In this document: positions 1 through 7,859 of the stretch, piece by piece
How the letters are laid out: every line of letters begins with the position of its first letter
How positions within the stretch are numbered: the stretch's first letter is position 1
DNA from: Pseudomonadota bacterium
GTDB lineage: Bacteria > Pseudomonadota > Alphaproteobacteria > Rhizobiales > Phreatobacteraceae
DNA: 64,000 nucleotides
Assembly: GCA_023416965.1 (NCBI GenBank)
Contig: JAEZGJ010000065.1
Span: forward strand, 1-64,000
Direction of reading: 5' to 3'
Notes under the pieces: generated by a model
What the model saw: the letters and a program-made list of their open reading frames with translations, nothing else
What the model was told of the DNA's origin: nothing
The model's database searches: none
Translations under genes and position numbers: made by a program

Positions 1-44
1 CTGCCCGGCCGCCACCCTTCGCCTGCAGTCCCGAGGAGACGGAC

Positions 45-563
45 GTGCCTCCGATCATCAGCGCCTTTACGCGCGCCGTCACCGCGGTCAATCGCGCGGC
101 CTTCCATCTCGCCGCCCTCTCCATCTACGCCGTGGTTCCGGTCATGCTGGTCGACGTCGCCATGCGCTACGTCTTCAACAGCCCCACGGTCTGGGCGATG
201 GAACTGGCTGTCCTCATCTTCGGTCCCTATTTCCTCCTCGCCGGCCCCTATGTGCTGCACCTCAAGGGCCACGTGGCCATGGACATCATCCGCCAGCGGC
301 TGTCGCCCGCGGCCGGCCGGCTGATGGACCTCGTCAACATGCCGATCATCATCGCCTTCGCGGCGATCCTGCTCTGGTATTCCTGGCCTTTGGCGGTCGA
401 CTCCTGGAACTACGGCGAGACATCGTTCTCCGCCTGGAACCCGCCGATCTGGTGGGCCAAGGCGGCGGTGCCGCTCTCGCTCGCCCTGCTCCTCGCCCAG
501 GCAGTGGCCGAGTTCCTCCGGCTTCTGTTCCGCGACCCCGGCTATGAGGCGGTCGCATCATGA
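45..563 (+). CDS. dctQ: TRAP transporter small permease (DctQ family)
   Basis: This 172-residue protein is the small membrane subunit of a TRAP transporter, which imports organic acids using an ion gradient and a periplasmic binding protein. It is almost entirely hydrophobic with about four membrane segments (roughly residues 17-40, 50-72, 93-113 and 137-158), the layout known for DctQ. The start is a GTG at 45, chosen because a GAGGAG ribosome site (33-38) lies just upstream. The stop overlaps the ATG of the large permease by four bases, so the two are co-translated. No DctP binding protein is visible; it probably lies upstream of the window. Substrate cannot be told from this subunit. Confidence 0.93.
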   Translation: MPPIISAFTRAVTAVNRAAFHLAALSIYAVVPVMLVDVAMRYVFNSPTVWAMELAVLIFGPYFLLAGPYVLHLKGHVAMDIIRQRLSPAAGRLMDLVNMPIIIAFAAILLWYSWPLAVDSWNYGETSFSAWNPPIWWAKAAVPLSLALLLAQAVAEFLRLLFRDPGYEAVAS

Positions 564-1885
564 CCCCGGCGCTCTCCTCTACCGCCATCCTCGTCCTCAT
601 GTTCGGCGGCCTGACGCTGTTCATGATGACGGGCCTGCCCATCGCCTTCGTGCTCGGCGGCCTGTCGCTCGTCATCACCGTCACCCTGTGGAACCCCCAG
701 GCAGTGGTCATCCTCGTCCTGCAGATCTTCGACACGATGAAGTCGGAGGCGCTGCTCGGCATCCCGCTCTACATCCTGATGGCGGCCCTGCTGTCGCGCT
801 CGGGCGTCATCGAGAAACTTTACCGGGCCATGGAACTGTGGTTCGGACGGCTGCGCGGTGGCCTCGCGATCGGCACGGTGGTGATCTGCGTCATCATGGC
901 GGCCATGACCGGCGTCGTCGGCGCGGCTGTGACGGCCATGGGCCTTCTCGCCCTTCCCGAGATGCTGCGGCGGCGCTATTCGCCGGAACTCGCCACCGGC
1001 ACCATCTGCGCCGCCGGCACACTCGGCATCCTCATCCCGCCCTCAGTGCTGACCATCGTCTATGCGGTGACCGCCCAGGTCTCCATCGGCAAGATGCTGA
1101 TGGCCGGCATCGTCCCGGGCATCATCCTCGCGAGCCTCTACATCCTCTACATCGTCGTGGTCTCGTGGCTGAAGCCGGAGCTGGCCCCGCTGGCCGACGA
1201 TACCGGCGACGTACCCCTGAAGGAGAAGCTCGCCGCTCTCACCTCGCTGATCCTCCCGACCTTCATCATCGTGATGATCCTCGGCTCCATCTTCTTCGGC
1301 ATCGCCACTCCGACCGAGGCCGCTGCCGTCGGCGTGCTCGGCGCTATCATCGCCGCCGCGATGGAGAGGCGGCTGACGCGGGAAGCCCTCGTCTCCTCGG
1401 CCATCGACACGGCCAAGGCGACCGCCATGATCCTGTGGATCACCATCGGGGCGAAGGCCTATGTGGCGATCTTCACGGGCCTCGGCGGCGCCGACACGCT
1501 GCTCGGCCTGATCAAGTCGCTGGATGTCGCGCCCATCGTCATCCTGCTGGTGATGATGGCGATCCTGATCTTTCTCGGCACCGTGCTGGACGAAATCGGG
1601 ATCATCCTCCTCACCGTTCCGGTCTTCATTCCGGTGGTGAAGTTCCTCGGCTTCGACGAAATCTGGTTCGGCGTGCTCTACGCCATCACCATCCAGATGG
1701 GCTACATCTCGCCGCCCTTCGGCTACACGCTCTTCTACATGAAGGGTACCCTGCCGCCGCATCTCTCCATGGGCGTCGTCTATCGTGGTATCATGCCGTT
1801 CTGGATCCTCCAGGGCGTCGGCCTCGCTATCGCGCTGGGTTTCCCCGGCCTGATGACCATCCTTCCGGCCCTGATGGATCGCTAG
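560..1885 (+). CDS. dctM: TRAP transporter large permease (DctM family)
   Basis: The 441-residue product is the large, ion-coupled transport subunit of the TRAP system, with about twelve hydrophobic helices over its full length and the usual family size. Conserved family stretches are visible, such as the GIPLYILMAALLSRSG region (about residues 71-86), the IPPSV turn near residue 157 and the GYISPPFGYTLFYMKG region near the C terminus. It overlaps dctQ by the four bases ATGA, so translation is coupled. A tricarboxylate transporter operon follows 121 bases later, so this locus carries two unrelated families of binding-protein-dependent organic-acid importers in tandem. Confidence 0.95.
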   Translation: MTPALSSTAILVLMFGGLTLFMMTGLPIAFVLGGLSLVITVTLWNPQAVVILVLQIFDTMKSEALLGIPLYILMAALLSRSGVIEKLYRAMELWFGRLRGGLAIGTVVICVIMAAMTGVVGAAVTAMGLLALPEMLRRRYSPELATGTICAAGTLGILIPPSVLTIVYAVTAQVSIGKMLMAGIVPGIILASLYILYIVVVSWLKPELAPLADDTGDVPLKEKLAALTSLILPTFIIVMILGSIFFGIATPTEAAAVGVLGAIIAAAMERRLTREALVSSAIDTAKATAMILWITIGAKAYVAIFTGLGGADTLLGLIKSLDVAPIVILLVMMAILIFLGTVLDEIGIILLTVPVFIPVVKFLGFDEIWFGVLYAITIQMGYISPPFGYTLFYMKGTLPPHLSMGVVYRGIMPFWILQGVGLAIALGFPGLMTILPALMDR

Positions 1886-2006
1886 CCCGCGTGGCCGGCG
1901 GCCTTGAAGCGCCCGCCGAAGTCCGGTCTACTGCCTCCTGGAAGGACATGCCGGACCACCGAACAGCGCCGACAGAGCGCGACGGGGTCCCCCAGGAGGA
2001 AGACCC

Positions 2007-2996
2007 ATGACCAAGACGCTCTGGACGCCGTCGCGGCGCCGCTTCATCACGTCCTCGTCGGCCGCGGCTCTCGCCGGCCTCGCGGCGCCGGGCCTTGCCC
2101 AGACTCGCTTTCCGAGCCGCCCGGTGACGCTCATCGTCCCCTGGACGGCCGGCGGCTCGACCGACATGGGCTTCCGTGCCCTCGCGGAAGCAACGCAGAA
2201 ACATCTTGGTGAGCGCATCATCGTCGAGAACAAGCCCGGCGCCGGCGGCACTCTCGGCCCGGCCCAGATGGCGGCCAGCGCCAAGCCCGACGGCTACACC
2301 CTGGCGCAGATGCCGATCACCATGTTCCGCCTCCCGCACATGACGCGGGTCGCCTTCAACCCGCTGACCGACTTCAGCTACGTGGTCCACGTTGCCGGCT
2401 ACTGCTTCGGCACGACGGTGCGCGCCGACAGCCCGCACAAGACGATGAAGGACCTGATTGAGTTCGCCCGCGCCAATCCCGACAAGGTCACCTACGGCAC
2501 GCCGGGCGCCGGCACCTCGCTGCACATCACCATGATGGACATCGCCGCGCGCGAGAACATCAAGTGGACCCACGTGCCCTTCCGCGGCGCCTCCGAGACC
2601 AATGCCGCGGTGCTCGGCGGCCATGTCACGGCGCAGGCCGATTCGAGCGGCTGGGCGCCGCTGGTCAATGCGGGCCAGCTCCGCCTCCTCGCCACCTGGG
2701 GCAAGAAGCGCACGAAGACGTGGTCGAACGTGCCGACGCTGCAGGAAAGCGGCATCGACATCGTGTCGAATTCCCCCTTCGGCATTGCCGGCCCCAAGGG
2801 CATGGATCCGGGCATCGTCAAGGTGCTGCACGACGCCTTCAAGAAGGGCATCGAGGAGCCGGACCACATGCGCGTCATGGACCAGCTCGACCAGGAGGTC
2901 GACTACATGGACACGGCCACCTACGAGGCCTTCGTCAAGACCATGTACGAGGACATGCGCCAGCAGGTGGAACGCCTCGGCCTGCGCCGCAGCTGA
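2007..2996 (+). CDS. Tripartite tricarboxylate transporter substrate-binding protein (Bug/TctC family)
   Basis: A 329-residue periplasmic binding protein of the Bug (TctC) family, which captures carboxylates or related compounds and delivers them to the TctA/TctB membrane complex. The N terminus has a twin-arginine signal (SRRRFIT, then a hydrophobic stretch ending near APGLAQ), so export is probably by the Tat route. Typical Bug features follow: the FPSRPVTLIVPWTAGGSTD start of the mature domain, VENKPGAGG near residue 74 and YGTPGAGTS near residue 165. A strong AGGAGG site precedes the ATG. tctB and tctA follow directly, so this is the cognate receptor of that transporter. Ligand unknown. 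Confidence 0.95.
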   Translation: MTKTLWTPSRRRFITSSSAAALAGLAAPGLAQTRFPSRPVTLIVPWTAGGSTDMGFRALAEATQKHLGERIIVENKPGAGGTLGPAQMAASAKPDGYTLAQMPITMFRLPHMTRVAFNPLTDFSYVVHVAGYCFGTTVRADSPHKTMKDLIEFARANPDKVTYGTPGAGTSLHITMMDIAARENIKWTHVPFRGASETNAAVLGGHVTAQADSSGWAPLVNAGQLRLLATWGKKRTKTWSNVPTLQESGIDIVSNSPFGIAGPKGMDPGIVKVLHDAFKKGIEEPDHMRVMDQLDQEVDYMDTATYEAFVKTMYEDMRQQVERLGLRRS

Positions 2997-3015
2997 TCCC
3001 GCGAAAGCCGCCGAC

Positions 3016-3489
3016 ATGCGCATTCCCGATCTCGTGGCCGCCGTGGCCATTGCCGGCCTCGGCGCCTTTCTCGTGCGGGAGGGCGCCGATCTCGGCCTCG
3101 GCGAGCCGACGGAGCCGGGCTCCGGCTTCATGTTCTGGTGGATCGGGGCGGCGATGATCCTGGCGGGCGGCGCCCTCGGACTGACCGGCCTCCTCGCCCC
3201 GGCAGGGCGCCAGCCGTCCGACATGCCGCCGGCGGGTGGACCCGTCGCACAGCCCCTCATGGGCATCGCCGCCCTCGTCGGCTATGCGCTGGCGCTCCAG
3301 CCCATCGGCTTCATCCCGACATCGGCGGCGCTGCTCGCCGGGCTCTTTGCCTTCGTCGGTGGCTACCGCTGGCAGGTCTCGCTCGGCATGGGCGTCGCAG
3401 GCGCCCTGCTCTGCTGGTATCTCTTCGCCCGGCTCCTTGGCAGCAACCTGCCGGCCGGCATCCTCGTCAACACCATGTTCGGGACCTGA
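3016..3489 (+). CDS. tctB: Tripartite tricarboxylate transporter TctB family protein
   Basis: This 157-residue protein is the small membrane subunit of the tripartite tricarboxylate transporter. It has about four hydrophobic helices, with the pattern and size usual for TctB: one at residues 4-20, one near 36-57, a pair covering 82-115 and one near 120-140. The ATG at 3016 lies 19 bases after the binding-protein stop; longer in-frame extensions run through the coding sequence of that gene and were discarded. tctA begins three bases after its stop. The sequence of TctB proteins is poorly conserved, so the call rests mainly on topology and on its position between tctC-like and tctA genes. Confidence 0.88.
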   Translation: MRIPDLVAAVAIAGLGAFLVREGADLGLGEPTEPGSGFMFWWIGAAMILAGGALGLTGLLAPAGRQPSDMPPAGGPVAQPLMGIAALVGYALALQPIGFIPTSAALLAGLFAFVGGYRWQVSLGMGVAGALLCWYLFARLLGSNLPAGILVNTMFGT

Positions 3490-3492
3490 CCG

Positions 3493-4995
3493 ATGGAGCT
3501 TCTCGGCCAGCTCGGAACGGGCTTCGCGGTCGCCCTCTCGCCGGACAACCTCTTCTACTGCTTCGTCGGCGTTCTGATCGGCACGCTGGTCGGCGTTCTG
3601 CCCGGGATCGGCCCGATCGCGGCGATGTCTCTGCTGCTGCCGGCGACCTTCGCCATCCCCCCCACCGGCGCCGTCATCATGCTCGCCGGCATCTATTACG
3701 GCTCCATGTATGGCGGCTCGACCACCTCCATCCTCGTCCGCATCCCCGGCGAGGCCGCCTCTGTCGTCACCTGCCTCGACGGCCACGAAATGGCCAAGCA
3801 GGGCCGCGCCGGCGCGGCGCTCTTCGTCGCCGCCATCGGCTCGTTCTTCGCCGGAACCGTGGCCCTCGTCGGCCTGATCCTCGTCGCGCCGCTGATGATC
3901 ACCGTCGCGCTCGCCTTCGGACCCGCCGAATACTGCGCCCTGATGCTGCTCGGCCTGTGCCTCATCGCCTACCTGTCCCAGGCCTCGGTCATCAAGTCGC
4001 TGGTCATGGCGGGCATCGGCCTCATTCTCGGCCTGGTCGGAATCGATTCCATCAACGCCCTGCCCCGGCTGACGTTCGACCGGCTGGAACTGCTCGACGG
4101 CATCGGCCTTGTGCCCGTCGTCATGGGCCTGTTCGGCGTCGCCGAAATCTTCAAGAATCTCGAACAGGGCACCGACCGCACCGTGGTGGAGAGCAAGGTC
4201 GGGCGGCTCTGGCTCACCTCGACCGACTGGATCCAGTCGCGCTGGGCGATTGTCCGCGGCACGGCCCTCGGCTTCGTGCTCGGCATCCTGCCCGGCGGCG
4301 GCGCCGTCATTTCCTCCTTCGTCTCCTATGCGATGGAGCGACGCCTGTCGAAGACGCCGGAGCGCTTCGGCAAGGGCGCCATCGAGGGCGTCGCAGGTCC
4401 CGAGGCCGCCAACAACGCCGCCGCAGGTTCCGCCTTCATCCCGCTGATGACGCTGGGCATTCCCCCCAATGCCGTGCTCGCCCTGCTGCTGGGTGCGCTG
4501 ATCATCCACAATGTGCCGGTCGGCCCGACCATGATCACCCAGCGCCCGGACCTCTTCTGGGGCGTCGTCGCCTCCATGTATGTCGGCAATGTCATGCTGC
4601 TGGTGCTGAACCTGCCGCTGATCGGGCTCTGGGTGAAATGCCTGCAGGTCCCCTACGGCATCCTGTTTCCGCTGATCCTCCTCTTCTGCTGCATCGGCGT
4701 CTATGCCACCTCGGGCCAGATCTTCGACCTTTACGTGATGATCGCCTTCGGCGTCGGCGGCTGGCTGGTGGCGCGCTGGGGCTACGAGCCGGCGCCCCTC
4801 GTGCTCGGCTTCGTGCTGGGGCCCATGTTCGAGAACAACCTGCGCAAGGCGCTGATCCTCTCGCGCGGCAGCTGGATGACCTTCATCGAACGGCCGATCT
4901 CCGCCTTCTTCGTGCTTGCCTCGGCAATCATCCTGGCAACCGCGCTCGTCCCCTGGATCAATGCCAAGCGCAAGGAGATCGCCGTCGAGGGGTGA
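3493..4995 (+). CDS. tctA: Tripartite tricarboxylate transporter permease TctA
   Basis: The 500-residue product is the large transport subunit of the TTT system, a secondary importer. The family signature is clear: GVLPGIGPIAAMSLLLP near residue 34, YYGSMYGGSTTSIL near residue 72, and a second half-repeat GILPGGGAVISSF around residue 262 with PEAANNAAAGSAFIP around 304. Around a dozen membrane segments are predicted, and the length is normal. It is the last gene of the tctC-tctB-tctA operon; a convergent AraC gene ends 16 bases beyond its stop. The sequence does not tell the substrate; TTT systems are known to carry citrate, other carboxylates and aromatic acids. Confidence 0.97.
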   Translation: MELLGQLGTGFAVALSPDNLFYCFVGVLIGTLVGVLPGIGPIAAMSLLLPATFAIPPTGAVIMLAGIYYGSMYGGSTTSILVRIPGEAASVVTCLDGHEMAKQGRAGAALFVAAIGSFFAGTVALVGLILVAPLMITVALAFGPAEYCALMLLGLCLIAYLSQASVIKSLVMAGIGLILGLVGIDSINALPRLTFDRLELLDGIGLVPVVMGLFGVAEIFKNLEQGTDRTVVESKVGRLWLTSTDWIQSRWAIVRGTALGFVLGILPGGGAVISSFVSYAMERRLSKTPERFGKGAIEGVAGPEAANNAAAGSAFIPLMTLGIPPNAVLALLLGALIIHNVPVGPTMITQRPDLFWGVVASMYVGNVMLLVLNLPLIGLWVKCLQVPYGILFPLILLFCCIGVYATSGQIFDLYVMIAFGVGGWLVARWGYEPAPLVLGFVLGPMFENNLRKALILSRGSWMTFIERPISAFFVLASAIILATALVPWINAKRKEIAVEG

Positions 4996-5011
4996 GCGCC
5001 GCCCCCGGGGG

Positions 5012-5839
5012 TCATGAGGCGACGGCGGCGTGGGCTCCGCGCCGATACTCGCGCGGCGTAAAGCCGATCTTGTTCTTGAAGAAGCGCGAAAAATGCCCCG
5101 GCGCCGAAAAGCCGAGGTCGAGCGCGATGTCGCCCGCCGGCCGGTCGCTGCCGATCAGTTGCTCGATGGCATATTCCACCCTCAGCGTGTCGTTGTAGAC
5201 TGTCGGTGTCATGCCGGTGCTGGCGCTGAACTGCTCGAAGAACCGCGAGCGCGAGAGGCCCACCGCCCGGGCGAGGCCATCGATCGTCTGCGGCCTGGCG
5301 GGATCGGCGCGCATCAGCCCGATCGCCTTGCGGATTCGGTGGTCGACCGCGCGCGGCTCCGCCGGAACGAGCCTCTCGGGAGAGTTGGCGGCGAGAATGC
5401 GCTTGAGAAGCTGGAGGATGTCGCTCTCCAGATCGTGCCCCGCCGCCGTCAGGGGGGCATCGGCGATGGTGGCCGCGATACGACCGACAAGGCGGCGCAT
5501 GGTGTCGTCGACCCGCGCGGACTGCCGGCTGAACGGCCGCCGCGACGTGCCTCCGCTGCCGCGGACCAGCCATCCGGCCTCGATGTAGAGCGCGAGGATG
5601 GTGATGGGCGGATCGGCACTGGCGCGCCAGTTGGCGTGCGGCACCCACGGGTTGAGCAGCACCATCTCGTCGTCGGTGATCGGGCAGCGGGTCCCTTCCA
5701 CGTCATAGGCTCCGTCCTGCCCCTCCACCTTGATGAGGGCATGGACATGAGGGTGGGCGTGGACATGGACGGGCTGATTGGTGCGGAACAGCGTCACGCG
5801 ACCGAAGAGCCCCTGATGGACGCCGATGACGCCGGTCAT
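5012..5839 (-). CDS. AraC family transcriptional regulator with N-terminal cupin sensor
   Basis: A 275-residue regulator with an N-terminal cupin-like ligand domain (HVHAHPHVHALIKVEG, about residues 24-39) and a C-terminal AraC DNA-binding domain with two helix-turn-helix motifs (LARAVGLSRSRFFEQF and IALDLGFSAPGHFSRFFK). The ATG at 5839 is preferred over an ATG 45 bases upstream because GGAGGAAT stands directly before it. The gene is divergent from the cupin/binding-protein genes at 5993-7725 and convergent with tctA. The 150-base gap holds two direct repeats typical of an AraC operator, so it most likely controls one or both neighbouring transport operons in response to a carboxylate-like ligand. 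Confidence 0.93.
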   Translation of the reverse strand: MTGVIGVHQGLFGRVTLFRTNQPVHVHAHPHVHALIKVEGQDGAYDVEGTRCPITDDEMVLLNPWVPHANWRASADPPITILALYIEAGWLVRGSGGTSRRPFSRQSARVDDTMRRLVGRIAATIADAPLTAAGHDLESDILQLLKRILAANSPERLVPAEPRAVDHRIRKAIGLMRADPARPQTIDGLARAVGLSRSRFFEQFSASTGMTPTVYNDTLRVEYAIEQLIGSDRPAGDIALDLGFSAPGHFSRFFKNKIGFTPREYRRGAHAAVAS

Positions 5840-5892
5840 GATTCCTCCAGCGCCCGCTCTGCCGGCGGACTGTGCGGGTAGCATCCACTAAA

Positions 5893-5929
5893 CCGGACGA
5901 AAAGGTAAGTCGCCGGACGCATCGGTAAG
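5893..5929. promoter_or_regulatory. Tandem direct repeat, probable AraC-type operator
   Basis: Two 17-base repeats lie head to tail with a 20-base period: CCGGACG-AAAA-GGTAAG at 5893-5909 and CCGGACG-CATC-GGTAAG at 5913-5929. Thirteen positions, in two blocks, are identical. Directly repeated half-sites about two helical turns apart, each with two contact blocks, are what AraC-family dimers recognise through their two helix-turn-helix motifs. The repeats lie in the divergent gap between the AraC gene and the cupin gene. Confidence 0.72.
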
Positions 5930-5992
5930 CAACGCCTTCGCAGCCCCTGTAGAATCTCGCCGAACGTCCCGCCAGCTCTCCGGGGAAGCTGC

Positions 5993-6652
5993 ATGACCGC
6001 GCCCGCCATGGTTCTAAGACTCGTCGAAGACGTCATATCGGCTGGCGCGCGCCTCTCCTTCCCCGACGATGGCGTCCATCGTGTCCTCTATGTCGTCCAC
6101 GGTGCCGTGGAGGCGGGCAGCGGGCGCCTGGAGGACGACCAGGCGGTGCTCCTGGCCAGCGCGGCGGTGGTGATCGCCGGTGCGGCCGGCGCAACCGTCT
6201 GGCGCTATGAACTGGCGCCCGCCGGGAGGGGCGTCTTCCGCCTGCCGCACGGTGTCGGCGTGACGCGCGACAAGCTGAGCGAGACCCTTGCATGGCCGGT
6301 GGCGGACCGGGTCCTGATCCGCGCCGACAGCGTGTCCTTCCCGCCGGGCGGCTGCGCCTATCTGCATACGCATCAGGGACCTGGCATCCGCTGCCTCATC
6401 GACGGCGGCATTCGTATCGACGCCATGGGCCATTCGGCGAGCTACGGCCCCGGCGCCGCCTGGTTCGAGAGCGGCCCCGATCCGGTCTTCGCCCAGGCCG
6501 CGGCCGACCGCCCCAGCCGCTTCATCCGCGTGATGGTCCTGCCCGCCGCGCTCCACGGGCGGTCCTCCATCGCCTACGTCAATGCCGAGGACCGCGAGAA
6601 GCCGAAATCCCAGACCTACAAGGGGTATCTGGACGAGGTCATCGACACCTGA
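5993..6652 (+). CDS. Cupin domain-containing protein
   Basis: A 219-residue soluble protein with two cupin-like beta-barrel halves. The second half carries a recognisable metal-binding type motif (FPPGGCAYLHTHQGPGIRCL, about residues 115-134) followed by GPGAAWFESG; the first half (about residues 25-75) lacks the histidines and looks degenerate. It starts 63 bases after the putative AraC operator and is followed 89 bases later by a Tat-exported Bug binding protein, so the two are probably one transcription unit. It could be an enzyme (dioxygenase or isomerase) on the imported compound or a sensor; no specific activity can be assigned. Confidence 0.75.
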   Translation: MTAPAMVLRLVEDVISAGARLSFPDDGVHRVLYVVHGAVEAGSGRLEDDQAVLLASAAVVIAGAAGATVWRYELAPAGRGVFRLPHGVGVTRDKLSETLAWPVADRVLIRADSVSFPPGGCAYLHTHQGPGIRCLIDGGIRIDAMGHSASYGPGAAWFESGPDPVFAQAAADRPSRFIRVMVLPAALHGRSSIAYVNAEDREKPKSQTYKGYLDEVIDT

Positions 6653-6741
6653 CGCCCTCGAAGGGAAACAGCCGGGGCCCGTCGCCGGCCGAGGCGGCAG
6701 CAAGACCGCCTGAGCAGACAAGGCAATCGGAGGAACGCACA

Positions 6742-7725
6742 ATGACGCTGACCCGCAGAACGGCCATGGCCGCTTTCGCCCTGACGGGCGCGGCACTTGC
6801 GGCGCCCGCCGCCCGCGCCCAATCCGCCTATCCGGAGCGGCCAATCAGGGTGATCGTGCCTTTCGCCGCCGGCAGCGCCTCGGACATTGTCGGGCGCATC
6901 GTGCTCGAGGCCATGGCCGGTGATCTCGGGCAGCGCTTCGTGGTGGAGAACCAGGCCGGCGCCAGCGGCAATCTCGGCACCGGCGCGGTGGCGCGCGCCG
7001 AGCCCGACGGCTACACCATCCTGGTCTCCGCCTCGGGGCCCCTGGCGGTCAATCAGGCGCTCTTCCCGAACATCGGATACGATCCGCTCGTCGATTTCGA
7101 GCCGATCTCCCTCATCGCCACGCTGCCCAACGTCATCGTCGTCAATGCGGGACTGCCGCTGAATTCCGTGGCCGACCTGATCGCCGCCGCGAAGAAGGAT
7201 CCCGGCAAGCTCAACTACGGGAGCATCGGCAACGGCAGTTCCCAGCATCTGGCCGCCGCCTATTTCGAGCAGGTGACGGGAACGCGCATGACCCATGTCC
7301 CCTACCGGGTCACCGGCCAGCTCGTCAGCGATCTCGTCGGAGGGCAGCTCCAGGAGTCTTTCCAATTGCTCCCCAATGTCCTCGGCCAGATCCAGGGCCG
7401 GCAGGTGCGGCCCCTGGCCATCACCGCCAATCGCCGTTCCGAGGTGCTTCCCGACGTGCCGACGGTTGCCGAGGTGGGACTGCAGGGCTACGAGGCCTAT
7501 GGCTGGTTCGCCATGCTCGCGCCGAGGAACACACCGGCGCCCGTCGTGGCCCGCCTCCACTCCGCCTACACGAAGGCCATGGCGGACCCGGCGATCCGCC
7601 GCCGCGTCATCGAGGTCGGCGCCGAGCCTGCAATCTCCACCCCGGCCGAGCTTCGCGCCTTCATGCAGGCGGAAGCCCGCAAATGGGGCGACATCATCCG
7701 CACGAACGGCATCAAGCCGAACTGA
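6742..7725 (+). CDS. Tripartite tricarboxylate transporter substrate-binding protein (Bug family), second copy
   Basis: A 327-residue Bug-type periplasmic binding protein. It has a Tat-like leader (LTRRTAMAAF, cleavage likely after APAARA), the YPERPIRVIVPFAAGS start of the mature fold, VENQAGASGNLG near residue 70 and the NYGSIGNGSSQH ligand loop near residue 160. The ATG at 6742 follows CGGAGGA. No membrane subunits lie beside it, which is common for the family; it may share the TctAB complex encoded at 3016-4995 or feed a transporter elsewhere. It is only distantly similar to the receptor at 2007-2996, so the two probably bind different ligands. Confidence 0.94.
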   Translation: MTLTRRTAMAAFALTGAALAAPAARAQSAYPERPIRVIVPFAAGSASDIVGRIVLEAMAGDLGQRFVVENQAGASGNLGTGAVARAEPDGYTILVSASGPLAVNQALFPNIGYDPLVDFEPISLIATLPNVIVVNAGLPLNSVADLIAAAKKDPGKLNYGSIGNGSSQHLAAAYFEQVTGTRMTHVPYRVTGQLVSDLVGGQLQESFQLLPNVLGQIQGRQVRPLAITANRRSEVLPDVPTVAEVGLQGYEAYGWFAMLAPRNTPAPVVARLHSAYTKAMADPAIRRRVIEVGAEPAISTPAELRAFMQAEARKWGDIIRTNGIKPN

Positions 7726-7760
7726 GCGCCGGGCCCGGCGGCCGCCGCGTCAGGTCCGGA

Positions 7761-7780
7761 CCGGCGCCCTCTGGCGCCGG
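7761..7780. terminator. Perfect GC hairpin after the Bug gene, possible terminator
   Basis: CCGGCGCC and GGCGCCGG (8 bp, perfect) flank a CTCT loop, 36 bases after the stop of the binding-protein gene. A 14-base palindrome (7727-7740) lies just before it. There is no T-tract, so if it ends transcription it is not a classical intrinsic terminator. Confidence 0.4.
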
Positions 7781-7837
7781 GGCGCGCATCTCCCCGGCGT
7801 CGCCGGCGCTTGCCAAAAGCGACGTTTGTGCCCACAA

Positions 7838-7858
7838 GAGCCCCGTTCAGCAGGGCTC
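7838..7858 (+). promoter_or_regulatory. Hairpin covering the ribosome site of the histidine kinase gene
   Basis: GAGCCC (7838-7843) and GGGCTC (7853-7858) can pair across a nine-base loop, ending one base before the ATG at 7860. The only purine-rich stretch that could act as ribosome site, AGGG (7852-7855), is mostly inside the stem. Translation of the kinase may therefore depend on opening this helix. Confidence 0.35.
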
Positions 7859-7859
7859 C

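Noticed and set aside
5000..5012. CCCCCGGGGG between tctA and the AraC gene as intrinsic terminator
   Set aside because: It has no loop beyond the palindrome centre and no T-tract; it is too short to claim.
3138..5198. A 686-codon open frame overlapping tctB and tctA
   Set aside because: It is a GC-rich shadow in another frame with arginine/histidine-rich, family-less sequence, while tctB and tctA are clearly real.
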